A program made the position numbers and the translations under genes. This document shows, in pieces, positions 27,278 to 36,086 of a DNA stretch of 64,000 nt (positions are counted from its first letter, which is position 1; every line of letters begins with the position of its first letter). Under the pieces are notes generated by a model. That model was not told the origin of the DNA, made no database searches, and saw only the letters and a program-made list of their open reading frames with translations. The DNA is from Bacillus sp. BA3 (GTDB taxonomy: Bacteria > Bacillota > Bacilli > Bacillales > DSM-1321), in the NCBI GenBank assembly GCA_002835675.1, contig PIZR01000002.1, positions 62,001 through 126,000 on the forward strand, given 5' to 3'.

Positions 27278-27804
27278 AAGCCTGTTAAAATTATGTTTTC
27301 ACCTTGGCTGCAATTATATCCATCTAAGTAACATAAATTGCAATTAATTTTAAAGCGCAAAATTCAATTAAAGGTTGTTTAAGATGCCTCGGATATTAAC
27401 CTTTTTGGACCTATTTTTTCCAACAAAATTGAATTACATTAACCACTTCCCGTCATCACTGCAAACTTGGAAGCAACTTCTCTTTTGGAGTCAGTTCAGT
27501 AGGCATAACATTAAAAATGGATTTTCTTTGACAACCCCGTTGTATGCTTTTTCCGATGAAAATGCCTTAAGGTAATTTTGTATATTAATTGTCATTTATT
27601 AATCTAAAACTTTCTTGCTGAAGCACAACTAATGAAATTTATTGGATGTTATGTTTAAAAGTATCCTATGAGTAAATGCATAGATTGCCAATATTCGCAT
27701 AATCTATTATCATTTTCGAGGCAACGATTTTAACTTTTGCTTGTTGGACTAAAGTAGTATGAAGTTGGGCTGGTTTAGGGGCACGAAAAAAGATAAATGA
27801 AGAA
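27278..27804. other. Intergenic region without a supported gene
   Basis: About 530 bp of AT-rich sequence upstream of the ger operon. A minus-strand TGCAAT-N17-ATATAAT near 27310-27340 could be the ger promoter (forespore-type promoters have a similar layout), but the match is weak. I see no ORF with a ribosome site. Confidence 0.4.
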
Positions 27805-27834
27805 AAACCCTGCAGAGATATCTCCACAGAGTTT
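27805..27834 (-). terminator. Minus-strand terminator
   Basis: Near-perfect 14-bp stem AAACTCTGTGGAGA / TCTCTGCAGGGTTT (with G-U pairs) followed by T5 on the minus strand, about 95 bp downstream of the acetyltransferase fragment. Confidence 0.7.
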
Positions 27835-27928
27835 CTATAAGAAGCTTTTAACTAATTTTTTGGTGCAGGCACCTTGCCTTTGAAAAGGCGAATGGCGACG
27901 AACTATATATGGTAACAAGGCGCCGAAT

Positions 27929-28282
27929 TCAAGATTCCAATGTAATATATTCTGCTCCCTGGTCTTTTGCCCAATTATGTATATAACTTAGCAGATTATA
28001 TCCAAGGCCACTAGGACGATGATTTACATCAGTAACCAAATCTTGTACATAAACATAGCGCTCATTATGTGAATCTTCACGCCAGCTAATACCTGCTAAC
28101 GCTACGATGCTCGTATCATGATATAAAGCAAATAACTTTTTACCCTCCTTACGCATATCATTTAATAATTCTAGATATTCCTTAAAAGTCAAATCAGTAC
28201 GCAACTGACTTAATATAGGATAAGCCTGTAAGAATTGATGTTCTACAGTTAACTCTACTATATTTTCTACTGGTATTTTCAT
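27929..28282 (-). pseudogene. GNAT acetyltransferase, C-terminally truncated
   Basis: 117 residues matching the N-terminal three quarters of small GNAT acetyltransferases. The acetyl-CoA loop region VQDLVTDVNHRPSGLGYNLL and the following helix are present. The frame stops right after EYITLES, where homologues usually read on as ESG, R/K, DAHRFY and about 20-25 more residues. The stop is TGA where GGA would restore ESGIRR, but the sequence beyond does not continue the family pattern. A truncated or decaying gene is therefore likely, though a shortened active protein is possible. Confidence 0.55.
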
Positions 28283-29005
28283 TCTAAAGTTCCCCTACCT
28301 TTTTTACTTTAATGGATTCGCCTTCCGGATTAAATTTCTGACATATAACCAAGGGCAAACTAAACATCAAATAAATGTTTCAATAATTGTGTGTCTAACA
28401 GTTTCCCATTCTTCTCCTTTCTCCATATTTATTAGAAATACACACATAGATATACACATAAATAATATGCAAGAATCGCGCCAACTCAAATCTATTACAA
28501 ATCAAAATATTGTTGCATTTTCCCTTAATTGACGTAACGAAGCAGGTTAATCGGAAAATCTCACCAAATGATATTTGATGAAAAATTAGGTGTAAGTTAA
28601 ATCAAATATTCAGTTCCTAAAAAATTATGATGTTGGGGAATTTAAATACTTTCTCTTGGACCAATAGGAGAAGCTGCATAATGGAAGTGGGACAAGTAAA
28701 ATTATTCTGCTATGTTTTTTCCAGTAATTTACCCAACTCTCGTTTTCAAATTATTTTCCTATGTGTTTGACAATTGTATATTTTGTCTCGGATTAACGGC
28801 CATATACACTTTAGATAAGTACACTTAAAATACAGGTTGTTTATTTCTAAAAGCAGCAAAATCGAGCCTGAATAATGAGATGGCAATGGATTGTCGAAGT
28901 AAAGCCATGACGATTCAAGTTAATTTCCGTGTGAATAACTTGAACATGAATAGCCAAAACTAAGGGGTATTAAGTAGGAAGGAACAAACATTAAGGTGAA
29001 AAATA
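28283..29005. other. Intergenic region without a supported gene
   Basis: About 720 bp between divergent genes. It is AT-rich, with no ORF that has both a ribosome site and protein-like composition, and no clear RNA structure. The promoter of the plus-strand GerB-type gene should lie near its right end, but I cannot point to a convincing one. Confidence 0.4.
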
Positions 29006-30139
29006 ATGCCTGGTAGTTTCAAAATTTCATCACATCAAATGATGATTTTAATCCTTTTGTATTCGGTAGGAACGGTTATTTTACATACTCCTTCTCCTTT
29101 AGCTGGTTTTGCAAAGCAGGATGCGTGGCTTGCTGCATTATTTGGGACAGGAATCGCATTAATTTTTGTATGGTTCTACATCAGGGTTGGTAATTTATAT
29201 CCTGATCTCCCTTTAGATCAAATAAATGAAAAGGTTTTTGGTAAGTTAGTCGGAAAGATGATCAATTTCACATTTTTTATCTGGTCTTTTTCAACTGCTG
29301 CCGAGACTATTTATTATGTGGGGAAGTTCATTGAAACTTTTTGGATGCCAGATACCCCACTTGCAGCATTGAATTTATTGTTAGCTGCAGTTGTGATCTT
29401 GACAGTTCGCCTTGGAATTGAAACTTTTACACGCACGTTGGAAATATTCTTCATACCCGTATTAATATTACTGACTATTTTTTTGGTATCCATCATTCCT
29501 CAAGCCAATATCCAAAACATTCAGCCAGTATTTGAAAATGGAGCCAAACCTGTCATACGGGGGACACTTTTTTTCATCAGCGTGTTCACGCTGTCTCCTG
29601 TTATGTTTTTAATGATTTTCCCTTCAAAAGTCAATGATAGTAAAAAAGGGGGTAAAGCCTTTTATATTGGCACATTGATCGGTGGAATCATTTTAATTCT
29701 AGTTATCATGCTGGACATTTTGGTTCTTGGACCCGATAACACAGCAAGAAATATCGCTCCAAGTTATACGATGGCAAAAAAAATAAATGTAGGGAATTTC
29801 CTAATGCGAATCGAAGCTATAATTGCCACGATTTGGATCTTTACAACCTATACCAGGACGGTTATGTATTTTTATGTTTCGGTTGTTGTATTTTCAAACA
29901 TATTCAATATAAAAGATTATCGTCCATTTACTACGGCTTTAGGGATGATAATGGTTTTTTATTCATTGATTGTTTTTCCGACGGTCCCTTCATCCGGGGA
30001 ATTCAATAAAAATATATGGTTATTCCATGCAGCGACTTTTGGTCTGGTCATGCCTTTATTATTATTTATCACGGCTAAATTTAAAAACATCATTAAAAAG
30101 CACCATGGCACCAACAATGATAATATCCATAACGGTTAA
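29006..30139 (+). CDS. Orphan GerB-type spore germination permease
   Basis: 377-residue membrane protein of the GerB family, about ten helices. It shares the blocks FKISSHQMMILILLYSVGTVI, the IPQANIQNIQPVFENGAKPVIRGT loop and LVLGPDNTARNIAPSY with the B subunit at 23016-24101. No A or C subunit gene accompanies it on this strand. The next two genes encode a pair of unrelated small membrane proteins. It may replace or compete with the B subunit of the nearby receptor, or be the survivor of a lost operon. Family call is firm, role uncertain. Confidence 0.82.
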   Translation: MPGSFKISSHQMMILILLYSVGTVILHTPSPLAGFAKQDAWLAALFGTGIALIFVWFYIRVGNLYPDLPLDQINEKVFGKLVGKMINFTFFIWSFSTAAETIYYVGKFIETFWMPDTPLAALNLLLAAVVILTVRLGIETFTRTLEIFFIPVLILLTIFLVSIIPQANIQNIQPVFENGAKPVIRGTLFFISVFTLSPVMFLMIFPSKVNDSKKGGKAFYIGTLIGGIILILVIMLDILVLGPDNTARNIAPSYTMAKKINVGNFLMRIEAIIATIWIFTTYTRTVMYFYVSVVVFSNIFNIKDYRPFTTALGMIMVFYSLIVFPTVPSSGEFNKNIWLFHAATFGLVMPLLLFITAKFKNIIKKHHGTNNDNIHNG

Positions 30140-30212
30140 AAAGAACATAATAAAAATATTCCAGAAGTCCTAATTTACCGGGTAATGAATATTTACGAAT
30201 GAGGTGAGTATA

Positions 30213-30779
30213 TTGAAACATAAAATAATCATCATTTTTAGTGTTGTTTTTATAGCGTTCATGACTGGTTTACTCATCTTTTACCTCATAAAAGATGATT
30301 CTTCCCGATGGATGGTAGCTCTTGGAGGAATATTGGTAAGTGCCCTGCCCATTATATTATTGTTTGTAAAAAATAATCCTTTTAACATTCCAATCATAAT
30401 CGGTTACTATGTTTTTATTTTCTGTACGACATTTTTAGGGTCCATCGCAAATTTTTATGTGGATTTTAAATGGTGGGACTCTGGCCTTCACTTCTACAAA
30501 GGCATTTTCGTGGCCTTTGTTGGAATTGCTCTTTATAAACAATTCATTCCTCAAAAAGCGAGAAAAGATGTTTCAAGGTGGGTCACCTTTCTTTTTGCTC
30601 TCTCACTTTCAGCCATTGCCACTGTCCTTTGGGAGATATATGAGTTCGTAGGAGATCTCACTTTTACTCATACCATGCAACGAGGCGGTAATAAAGACAC
30701 CATGTACGATATAATTTTCGGTCTTACGGGCGGCCTGCTTATCGCCGTTTATTCTATTTTACAAAAATCAAAATTATAA
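30213..30779 (+). CDS. DUF2238/YjdF-like membrane protein (1)
   Basis: 188-residue integral membrane protein from a TTG at 30213. GAGGTGAG at 30201-30208 is placed for this start; the in-frame GTG at 30204 lies inside the ribosome site. Five or six hydrophobic segments are visible. Shared signatures with the next gene are FKWWDSGLHFYKG, ATVLWEIYEFVGD, RGGNKDTMYD and a final GLTGGLLIAV. These conserved His, Glu and Asp residues in membrane context fit DUF2238/YjdF-type proteins; the function is unknown. Confidence 0.65.
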   Translation: MKHKIIIIFSVVFIAFMTGLLIFYLIKDDSSRWMVALGGILVSALPIILLFVKNNPFNIPIIIGYYVFIFCTTFLGSIANFYVDFKWWDSGLHFYKGIFVAFVGIALYKQFIPQKARKDVSRWVTFLFALSLSAIATVLWEIYEFVGDLTFTHTMQRGGNKDTMYDIIFGLTGGLLIAVYSILQKSKL

Positions 30780-30796
30780 TTTATTGAGGTAATCAT

Positions 30797-31372
30797 ATGA
30801 ATCGTAAGCTAGTTATTTCTATAAGTTCAGTGTATGTACTTTTCATGGCAGCTTTATCTATTTTTTACTATACAGACGATGAAAATTTTAAATCACTGGT
30901 TTCGATAGGCGGTGTGGTATGTGGAGCAATTCCCCTTTTATTGGCCCTATTTACCAAGCTTCAATTCAATCTGCCAATTATCATTTCCTATTTAATCTTC
31001 TTATTCGGTTCACAATATTTAGGATCTATTTTAGGCTGGTATGGACTGGGATGGTGGGATACACTCTTACATTTACTAAGCGGTTCCCTTCTAGCTTTTA
31101 CGGGAATTGCTTTATATGAACGATTGGTATACAGAAATGCAGGTAAAGATATATCCCCTTGGTTTGTCTTTTTGTTTACCCTCTCCTTCTCAGCACTTGG
31201 TGGTGTCATTTGGGAGATTTACGAATTTAGTTCTGATCAATTATTCGAAATGACCCTGCAAGGCGGGGGAAATAAAGATACAATGATAGATTTAATCGCA
31301 GATACTGTTGGAGGGCTTATCATTGCAGTATGGGCCGGAGTGCGGACAAAGATTAAGTTAAAGAAAACATAA
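30797..31372 (+). CDS. DUF2238/YjdF-like membrane protein (2), tandem paralogue
   Basis: 191-residue paralogue of the preceding gene, 17 bp downstream, with the same layout: N-terminal helix pair, LGWWDTLLHLLSG, GGVIWEIYEFSSD, GGGNKDTMIDLIAD, GGLIIAVW. The two proteins align along their full length, so a tandem duplication is clear. Both differ mainly in the third to fourth helices. A TGAGG site precedes the ATG. Co-transcription with the first copy, and perhaps with the orphan GerB-type gene 73 bp further upstream, is likely. Confidence 0.65.
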   Translation: MNRKLVISISSVYVLFMAALSIFYYTDDENFKSLVSIGGVVCGAIPLLLALFTKLQFNLPIIISYLIFLFGSQYLGSILGWYGLGWWDTLLHLLSGSLLAFTGIALYERLVYRNAGKDISPWFVFLFTLSFSALGGVIWEIYEFSSDQLFEMTLQGGGNKDTMIDLIADTVGGLIIAVWAGVRTKIKLKKT

Positions 31373-31435
31373 AAAAACGTTCCAGTTGATTTCAGAAACC
31401 TGCTCCCTTTCCGCCGACTGTCTGCCAAAGGGTTG

Positions 31436-31496
31436 GGGATAACGATATCCCTTTTGTAGACAAACTGAAACGACCATCTTATCGATGGTCGTTTTT
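31436..31496. terminator. Terminator pair between convergent genes
   Basis: A small GGGATA/TATCCC hairpin followed by T4 (31437-31455) and a stronger stem AAACGACCATC / GATGGTCGTTT with T5 (31468-31496). TTGTAGACAAACT between them matches part of the inverted repeat at 10758-10793. Confidence 0.75.
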
Positions 31497-31500
31497 ATGT

Positions 31501-31977
31501 TCATTTAAATATGATGGAAATTATTTTTTCCGTCGTCATCGCACTATCCACCACATATGTTCCAGGTCGTAAACCGTTGGCCTTGCCTTTCTTTTCAACC
31601 GCGTCAGAAAACTCATTGGCATTTTTAATGACCTTTGCCCTTTGTAGGTTTTTACCCACATCGATGCTTGTCGAGCCTTTAGACACAGTAAGAACTGTAC
31701 GGTATATGATTTTTTCTGTTGGTTCTTTTACCGCTTCTTTTTCCGCTACCGCTTCCGCTTTATCTTTAACCAACTGTGCTTCAGCAATCTGATCTTCCCA
31801 TTCTTTTTCTGAATGTATGACATACCCTTCTGAAGCCAGAGACTCTTTCATTTCATCTTCTGATAGTTTCTCTGATGTGCCGGTCGCTTCTCCTGGACCA
31901 AAGAAGTACACTGCACCGCATAAACCTGCTGCAACAACAAGGCCTCCGGCAAAGCTGCGCATTGATTTAGATGTCAT
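31501..31977 (-). CDS. Membrane-anchored protein with MltG/YceG-like N-terminal domain only
   Basis: 158 residues from the ATG at 31977, which has AGGAG 11 bp upstream and overlaps the previous gene's end by 11 bp. One N-terminal membrane helix (about 8-25), an acidic coiled linker, then a C-terminal domain (TVSKGSTSIDVGKNLQRAKVI to LRPGTYVVDSAMTTEKII). This resembles the LysM-like module at the start of endolytic transglycosylase MltG/YceG, but no catalytic domain follows. It may bind peptidoglycan or a partner. Pairing with the next gene suggests a joint envelope role. Confidence 0.55.
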   Translation of the reverse strand: MTSKSMRSFAGGLVVAAGLCGAVYFFGPGEATGTSEKLSEDEMKESLASEGYVIHSEKEWEDQIAEAQLVKDKAEAVAEKEAVKEPTEKIIYRTVLTVSKGSTSIDVGKNLQRAKVIKNANEFSDAVEKKGKANGLRPGTYVVDSAMTTEKIISIIFK

Positions 31978-32347
31978 TGGCCACATTTCTCCTTTCATTC
32001 TTCGTTTTTATGTAAGGAGTAAGCATGCTTTCAATTTCATCTTCCGGCTGTTTTGTCTTTAGTGCGATGCTTTCAAATGAGTAGCCTCGCTTATGTAGGT
32101 CGAGTACTTCACGCAACAAGTTCCGCTTTTCGGAAGTCATTGCTAGAACGCCTGCCTCTTGCACCGTAATTTCAGCATCTATCTCGATGTTCCTGATTTT
32201 TTCCTGTAATACATTCATTTCATCTCCAAAAGTGATAGCAAGCTGTTCCAATTGACTGTCCACTTTTGCAGAATCCTTTTTAATAAACGATAAAATGAAC
32301 AGTAATACTGCTGCTGCAAACAAAATGATCAGAGCCCATTCCATCAT
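31967..32347 (-). CDS. Single-helix membrane protein with coiled region (unknown)
   Basis: 126 residues: a membrane helix at 4-20 (WALIILFAAAVLLFILSFI) and a charged, mostly helical cytosolic part with a possible DNA-binding-like helix pair near the C-terminus (LHKRGYSFESIALKTKQPEDEIESML). Its stop overlaps the start of the MltG-like gene by 11 bp, so the two are translationally linked. I do not recognise the family with certainty; a YqzC/YqzD-type pair is possible. Confidence 0.55.
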   Translation of the reverse strand: MMEWALIILFAAAVLLFILSFIKKDSAKVDSQLEQLAITFGDEMNVLQEKIRNIEIDAEITVQEAGVLAMTSEKRNLLREVLDLHKRGYSFESIALKTKQPEDEIESMLTPYIKTKNERRNVANDI

Positions 32348-32807
32348 TTTATGTCCCTCCTTAATCTTTGAATCTAATATCTCGCTTTCTAATTATATAT
32401 GGATTTGTTCCAAAACTCGATTTAAAAGTACTAAATACCACAATAGTCACGTATTTATGACAAAAAAAGGCGCGGCAAGGCCATCCATAACTAATAATAA
32501 GCAAAAAACGAAAAATATAACTTCCATTTGAGGACCATTTTACCATAATCCATTCATCATTAATACCATTGTTAGTATATTAAGGCTACATACTGCAATA
32601 ACGCTGTCTAACTGGGTTATCAAAGTATACATGGCATTCTTATTCACATCCTTGCTGTACTTTTCCCTTTATAAGAGTCCAAGGGTTATATTAAATGACA
32701 AACACGTTACCAAACGATAAGATATATATTATTAGGTTCCTTTTCCTGTTTCATTGAATAGGTACGATTTCTCAGTGCCATTTTTGAACAATATTAAGGA
32801 GGATACA
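32348..32807. other. Intergenic region without a supported gene
   Basis: About 460 bp between divergent genes; AT-rich, no ORF with a ribosome site, no obvious structured RNA. Promoters for both flanking genes must lie here, but none is distinctive. Confidence 0.4.
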
Positions 32808-33254
32808 ATGAATATTAAAATAAATAATATACCGAGTTTCATGCAAGCCGAGATCGAACAACTTCAATCAAAATTATCCCCCTTGTTGAAGAAAAATATG
32901 AAATACGGTTTTTTTTCGACGGTGATGATAGGCTTTTCCGTCATTAATCTTTTTTTCCTTTTATTTAAGAACGAATCTTTACCCATCTCGAAAATTGCAC
33001 TTGGAATCTATGCATTGGTGGGAGCTGTAGGATTTGCCTTATTAAAAGAAAACAAACACAACCAAAAAGAAATAGTGAAAATTAGTCAACAATATATGTT
33101 GGATAGAATCAAAAAAAGCAGCTATTTAACAGATGCCAGAAAAAGTAACTACTTTAAAAGAGTAAATGAGCATCCGCTTACTGCCATGAATGTTTTTTTT
33201 GAGTTTCTTGCTGAAGAACAACAATGGAAGAACAAATCCTCACACCCGGAATAA
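32808..33254 (+). CDS. DUF5392/YwnF-like membrane protein
   Basis: 148 residues from the ATG at 32808, which has AAGGAGG 6 bp upstream; the longer in-frame ORF has no ribosome site. The N-terminal part is helical (IPSFMQAEIEQLQSKLSPLL). Two membrane helices lie near residues 33-52 and 62-80, and a basic cytosolic tail contains YFKRVNEHPLTAMNVFFEFL. The layout fits YwnF-type proteins of Bacillus with unknown function. It is convergent with the oxygenase gene; an inverted repeat follows. Confidence 0.6.
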   Translation: MNIKINNIPSFMQAEIEQLQSKLSPLLKKNMKYGFFSTVMIGFSVINLFFLLFKNESLPISKIALGIYALVGAVGFALLKENKHNQKEIVKISQQYMLDRIKKSSYLTDARKSNYFKRVNEHPLTAMNVFFEFLAEEQQWKNKSSHPE

Positions 33255-33298
33255 TATCGGTAGAAATAAGCAAAAAACTCAGCACGAAAAAGACAACT

Positions 33299-33340
33299 CA
33301 ACAAGTGTGATCCGATAAACTGCCGAATCACACTTGTTGG
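33299..33340. terminator. Inverted repeat, probable terminator
   Basis: CAACAAGTGTGAT / ATCACACTTGTTG, 13 perfect pairs with a 15-nt loop that can extend by CG pairs, between convergent genes. The U-tract is poor. Confidence 0.55.
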
Positions 33341-33416
33341 TTGCTTAGGCTATTAAATTCAAAAATTCTCTGTATCACGTTTCTTCTTTAAGTGCATTCC
33401 GTTTGCAGCTTAGTTG

Positions 33417-34448
33417 TTAGTTCTGGAGCTTTTTATCAATAAGTTCATGAAAATAGACTGCAGCATGTTCAGTTGGAGAAAAGATACCATTTGTAAATGC
33501 CTCGGAACTTAATCCTTTTTGCAGTTTTTCCACCAGTTCAAAGTCTTCCTGCCGTACTTGATCAACAAATTTAAAATATTCTTCTTTTTCTATGGTTATT
33601 TTTTCATCGAGGGAGTAATCACGATAAATTCCTAACGACGTCACGGCATCAACAGGAATTACTTGGATGGTATTCACATTCCCGTCTCCTGGATAAACGT
33701 TAATCATCATATTTGGCCAGACCCAATAAAAACGCGCTTGATCACCTTCGCCATTCTTACTTGCTGTCATATATTGATAGGTGAATTTGTCGTGTGTCGT
33801 TGTGCAAAAGTTTGATATATCAAAGGATTTTGCAAAGCCAGGATGAGCAATGGAACAATGATCACATTCAAGGTAATTGTCAACAACGGCTTTCCAATTA
33901 GCTTTTACTACACGCCTAGTTTCCCTAACTAGTTTCAGTGAATCAAAGAAGGGATACTCTTTCATTTCCTCTAAAAATTCCTGATATGCTTCTGCCATAG
34001 AAGGTGCATTTTTATCTAGATTGACAAAAATCATAGCATTCTGAACTTCTAAGCGAATGGATTTCATACAACTGTGTATTCCCAGTTCATTCGTTTTAAA
34101 ATTGGGAGCTTTATGCACACTTCCATCTAATTTGAACGTCCATCCATGGTAACCGCATTGTAAAATTTTCTTATTTCCTTTATCGGAGTTTTCCACTTTC
34201 ATTCCGCGATGAGGGCAAATATTATAGAAAGCACGCAGTTCACCATCAGTACCGTGAGAAACGATAATAGGCTCTCCGGCGATGTCTATTGTCATGAAAT
34301 CGCCTACTTTTTCAACTTGGCTTGCATGACCAGCTAATATCCAACTCTTTCTAAAGATTTTTTTTCTTTCTTCATTGAATGCCTCTGGTTCGACATACCG
34401 TGAATAAGGGAGTGTAGGGCTGAACTGTACATTTTCTTTAATAGACAT
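33417..34448 (-). CDS. Rieske non-heme iron oxygenase, alpha subunit (quaternary-amine type)
   Basis: Oxygenase component of 343 residues. Rieske [2Fe-2S] ligands Cys78/His80 (CPHRG) and Cys98/His101 (CGYHGW); mononuclear iron His197 and His202 in DNYLECDHCSIAHPGF, with the third ligand in QEDFELVEKLQKGL; Glu194 sits at the bridging position. The C-terminal EHAAVYFHELI ending resembles carnitine, choline and glycine-betaine monooxygenases. These enzymes need a reductase, and none is encoded in the window. Last gene of the sigma-54 cluster, 60 bp after the aldehyde dehydrogenase gene. Hydroxylation or N-demethylation of the pathway substrate is inferred. Confidence 0.82.
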   Translation of the reverse strand: MSIKENVQFSPTLPYSRYVEPEAFNEERKKIFRKSWILAGHASQVEKVGDFMTIDIAGEPIIVSHGTDGELRAFYNICPHRGMKVENSDKGNKKILQCGYHGWTFKLDGSVHKAPNFKTNELGIHSCMKSIRLEVQNAMIFVNLDKNAPSMAEAYQEFLEEMKEYPFFDSLKLVRETRRVVKANWKAVVDNYLECDHCSIAHPGFAKSFDISNFCTTTHDKFTYQYMTASKNGEGDQARFYWVWPNMMINVYPGDGNVNTIQVIPVDAVTSLGIYRDYSLDEKITIEKEEYFKFVDQVRQEDFELVEKLQKGLSSEAFTNGIFSPTEHAAVYFHELIDKKLQN

Positions 34449-34508
34449 ATTGAAAATCCCTCCTGATTATCATCTAATTTAAAAGTTTAATGCATGGTAC
34501 CATTTTAG

Positions 34509-35951
34509 TTATACCCGATCCATATAGACTGTCTTGACCTCTGTATAGAATTCAACGGCACTCTTCCCTTGTTCACGGCTGCCTGCACTTGAATTTTTAC
34601 ATCCACCAAATGGCATTTGCGGTTCGGTTCCTGCTGTTTCCGAATTGACATGAACAAGACCCACCTCCACATCTTCAATAAACCGTTGAGCCAACGTTAA
34701 ATTGTTTGTACAAATTGCTGCGCTCAATCCATACTCTGTATCATTGGCCATCTTAACTGCTTCCTCATAATTTACGGCCTTAAAAAGGGCGATGACTGGT
34801 CCGAAGATTTCTTCACGTGCAATGCGGGCATGTTGTGGAACATTTTCAAAGATAGCCGGCCGGACATAAAAACCGTTCGCCAATTCCTCTTCTGCCGGAA
34901 TCTCCCCTCCACACAACAGCGTAGCTTCTGATTTCCCAACATCGATCATTTCAAGCACGCCATCACGTTGTGATCTAGAAACCGCGGGACCGATATATGT
35001 TTCTTCTTTGAGCGGGTCGCCCACTTTTAATTCTTTCGTACGCGCGATAAGCCGTTCCCGGAATACTTCATAAATTCCTTCTTCCACAATCACCCGGCTA
35101 GTGGCTGTGCATTTTTGCCCTGTGGATTTAAAAGCTCCGCCTATAGCTATTTCCACTGCTTTTTCAAGATCAGCATCGGCGAGGACGACAAGCGGGTTTT
35201 TCCCTCCCATTTCCGCTTGCACTTTCTTTCCATGCTCAATGGCTTGTTTTTGAATTTGCTGACCTACTTGATTCGAGCCGGTAAAAGATATGGCCTTCAC
35301 ATCCGGATGTTCCACTAAAGCAGCACCAATGACGGAGCCCCTTCCGAATACACAATTGATGACACCAGGTGGAAGACCCGCCTCATCGAAGGCTTTCATC
35401 ACATGGTAGACCGACTTAGGTGTAAAATCAGCCGGCTTAATCACGACTGTATTCCCGTAAATCAGGGCCGGCGCCAATTTCCATACAGGGATGGCGATAG
35501 GAAAGTTCCAGGGGGTAATCAACCCCACCGGACCTAGCGGGGTGCGAATAGTGTATAAAAATGTATTGGCATTTGCTGAAGGAATTACTTCCCCGATTGG
35601 CTGTCGGGCTTCAGCAGCATAATATTCAAGTATGCTGGCAGCACGATTGGCTTCCCCCATCCCTTCCAAGAATGTTTTTCCTTCTTCCTTTATCAAATCT
35701 TGACCTACTTCCTGAATATTCTTTTTCAAAATATCAGCTGCTTTCTGCAAGTATGAAGCCCGTTGCTGAAACGACAGATTTTTCCAGTCAGGAAATGAAT
35801 TTTTTGCTGCTGCCACTGCATCATGTAAATCAGCCGCAGCACTTGATGGAAATTCCCCTAAATTTTTTCCATTATGAGGACTAAGATTTTCCTTATACTC
35901 ACCTGTAGTGGGTTCTTCCCATTTTCCATTAATATAATTTAAGTAACGCAT
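34509..35951 (-). CDS. NAD(P)-dependent aldehyde dehydrogenase
   Basis: Soluble ALDH-superfamily enzyme of 480 residues oxidising an aldehyde to the acid. Visible motifs are TPWNFPIAIPVWKLAPAL, KPADFTP (cofactor lysine), FTGSNQVG, AEMGGKNPLVV with the general-base Glu, and GQKCTATSR with the nucleophile Cys. The sequence recalls alpha-ketoglutaric semialdehyde dehydrogenases (YcbD-like), but substrate cannot be fixed. GGAGG precedes the ATG. In the cluster it could oxidise the aldehyde made by the thiamine-dependent enzyme at 38811-40475. Confidence 0.88.
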   Translation of the reverse strand: MRYLNYINGKWEEPTTGEYKENLSPHNGKNLGEFPSSAAADLHDAVAAAKNSFPDWKNLSFQQRASYLQKAADILKKNIQEVGQDLIKEEGKTFLEGMGEANRAASILEYYAAEARQPIGEVIPSANANTFLYTIRTPLGPVGLITPWNFPIAIPVWKLAPALIYGNTVVIKPADFTPKSVYHVMKAFDEAGLPPGVINCVFGRGSVIGAALVEHPDVKAISFTGSNQVGQQIQKQAIEHGKKVQAEMGGKNPLVVLADADLEKAVEIAIGGAFKSTGQKCTATSRVIVEEGIYEVFRERLIARTKELKVGDPLKEETYIGPAVSRSQRDGVLEMIDVGKSEATLLCGGEIPAEEELANGFYVRPAIFENVPQHARIAREEIFGPVIALFKAVNYEEAVKMANDTEYGLSAAICTNNLTLAQRFIEDVEVGLVHVNSETAGTEPQMPFGGCKNSSAGSREQGKSAVEFYTEVKTVYMDRV

Positions 35952-36086
35952 ACGATTTCCTCCGTATTCTATTTTTCTACTTTTAAATAATAGGATTACT
36001 TATAACTGGTAACTTCTAAATGGATACTTCAACGACTCCTGCATACCCTAACGTTTTCTTTTGTCGGGCACATTAGGAATATTCTC

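Noticed and set aside
32457-32531. 24-codon plus-strand ORF starting MTKKGAARPS
   Set aside because: No ribosome site upstream, very short, and no conserved pattern recognised.
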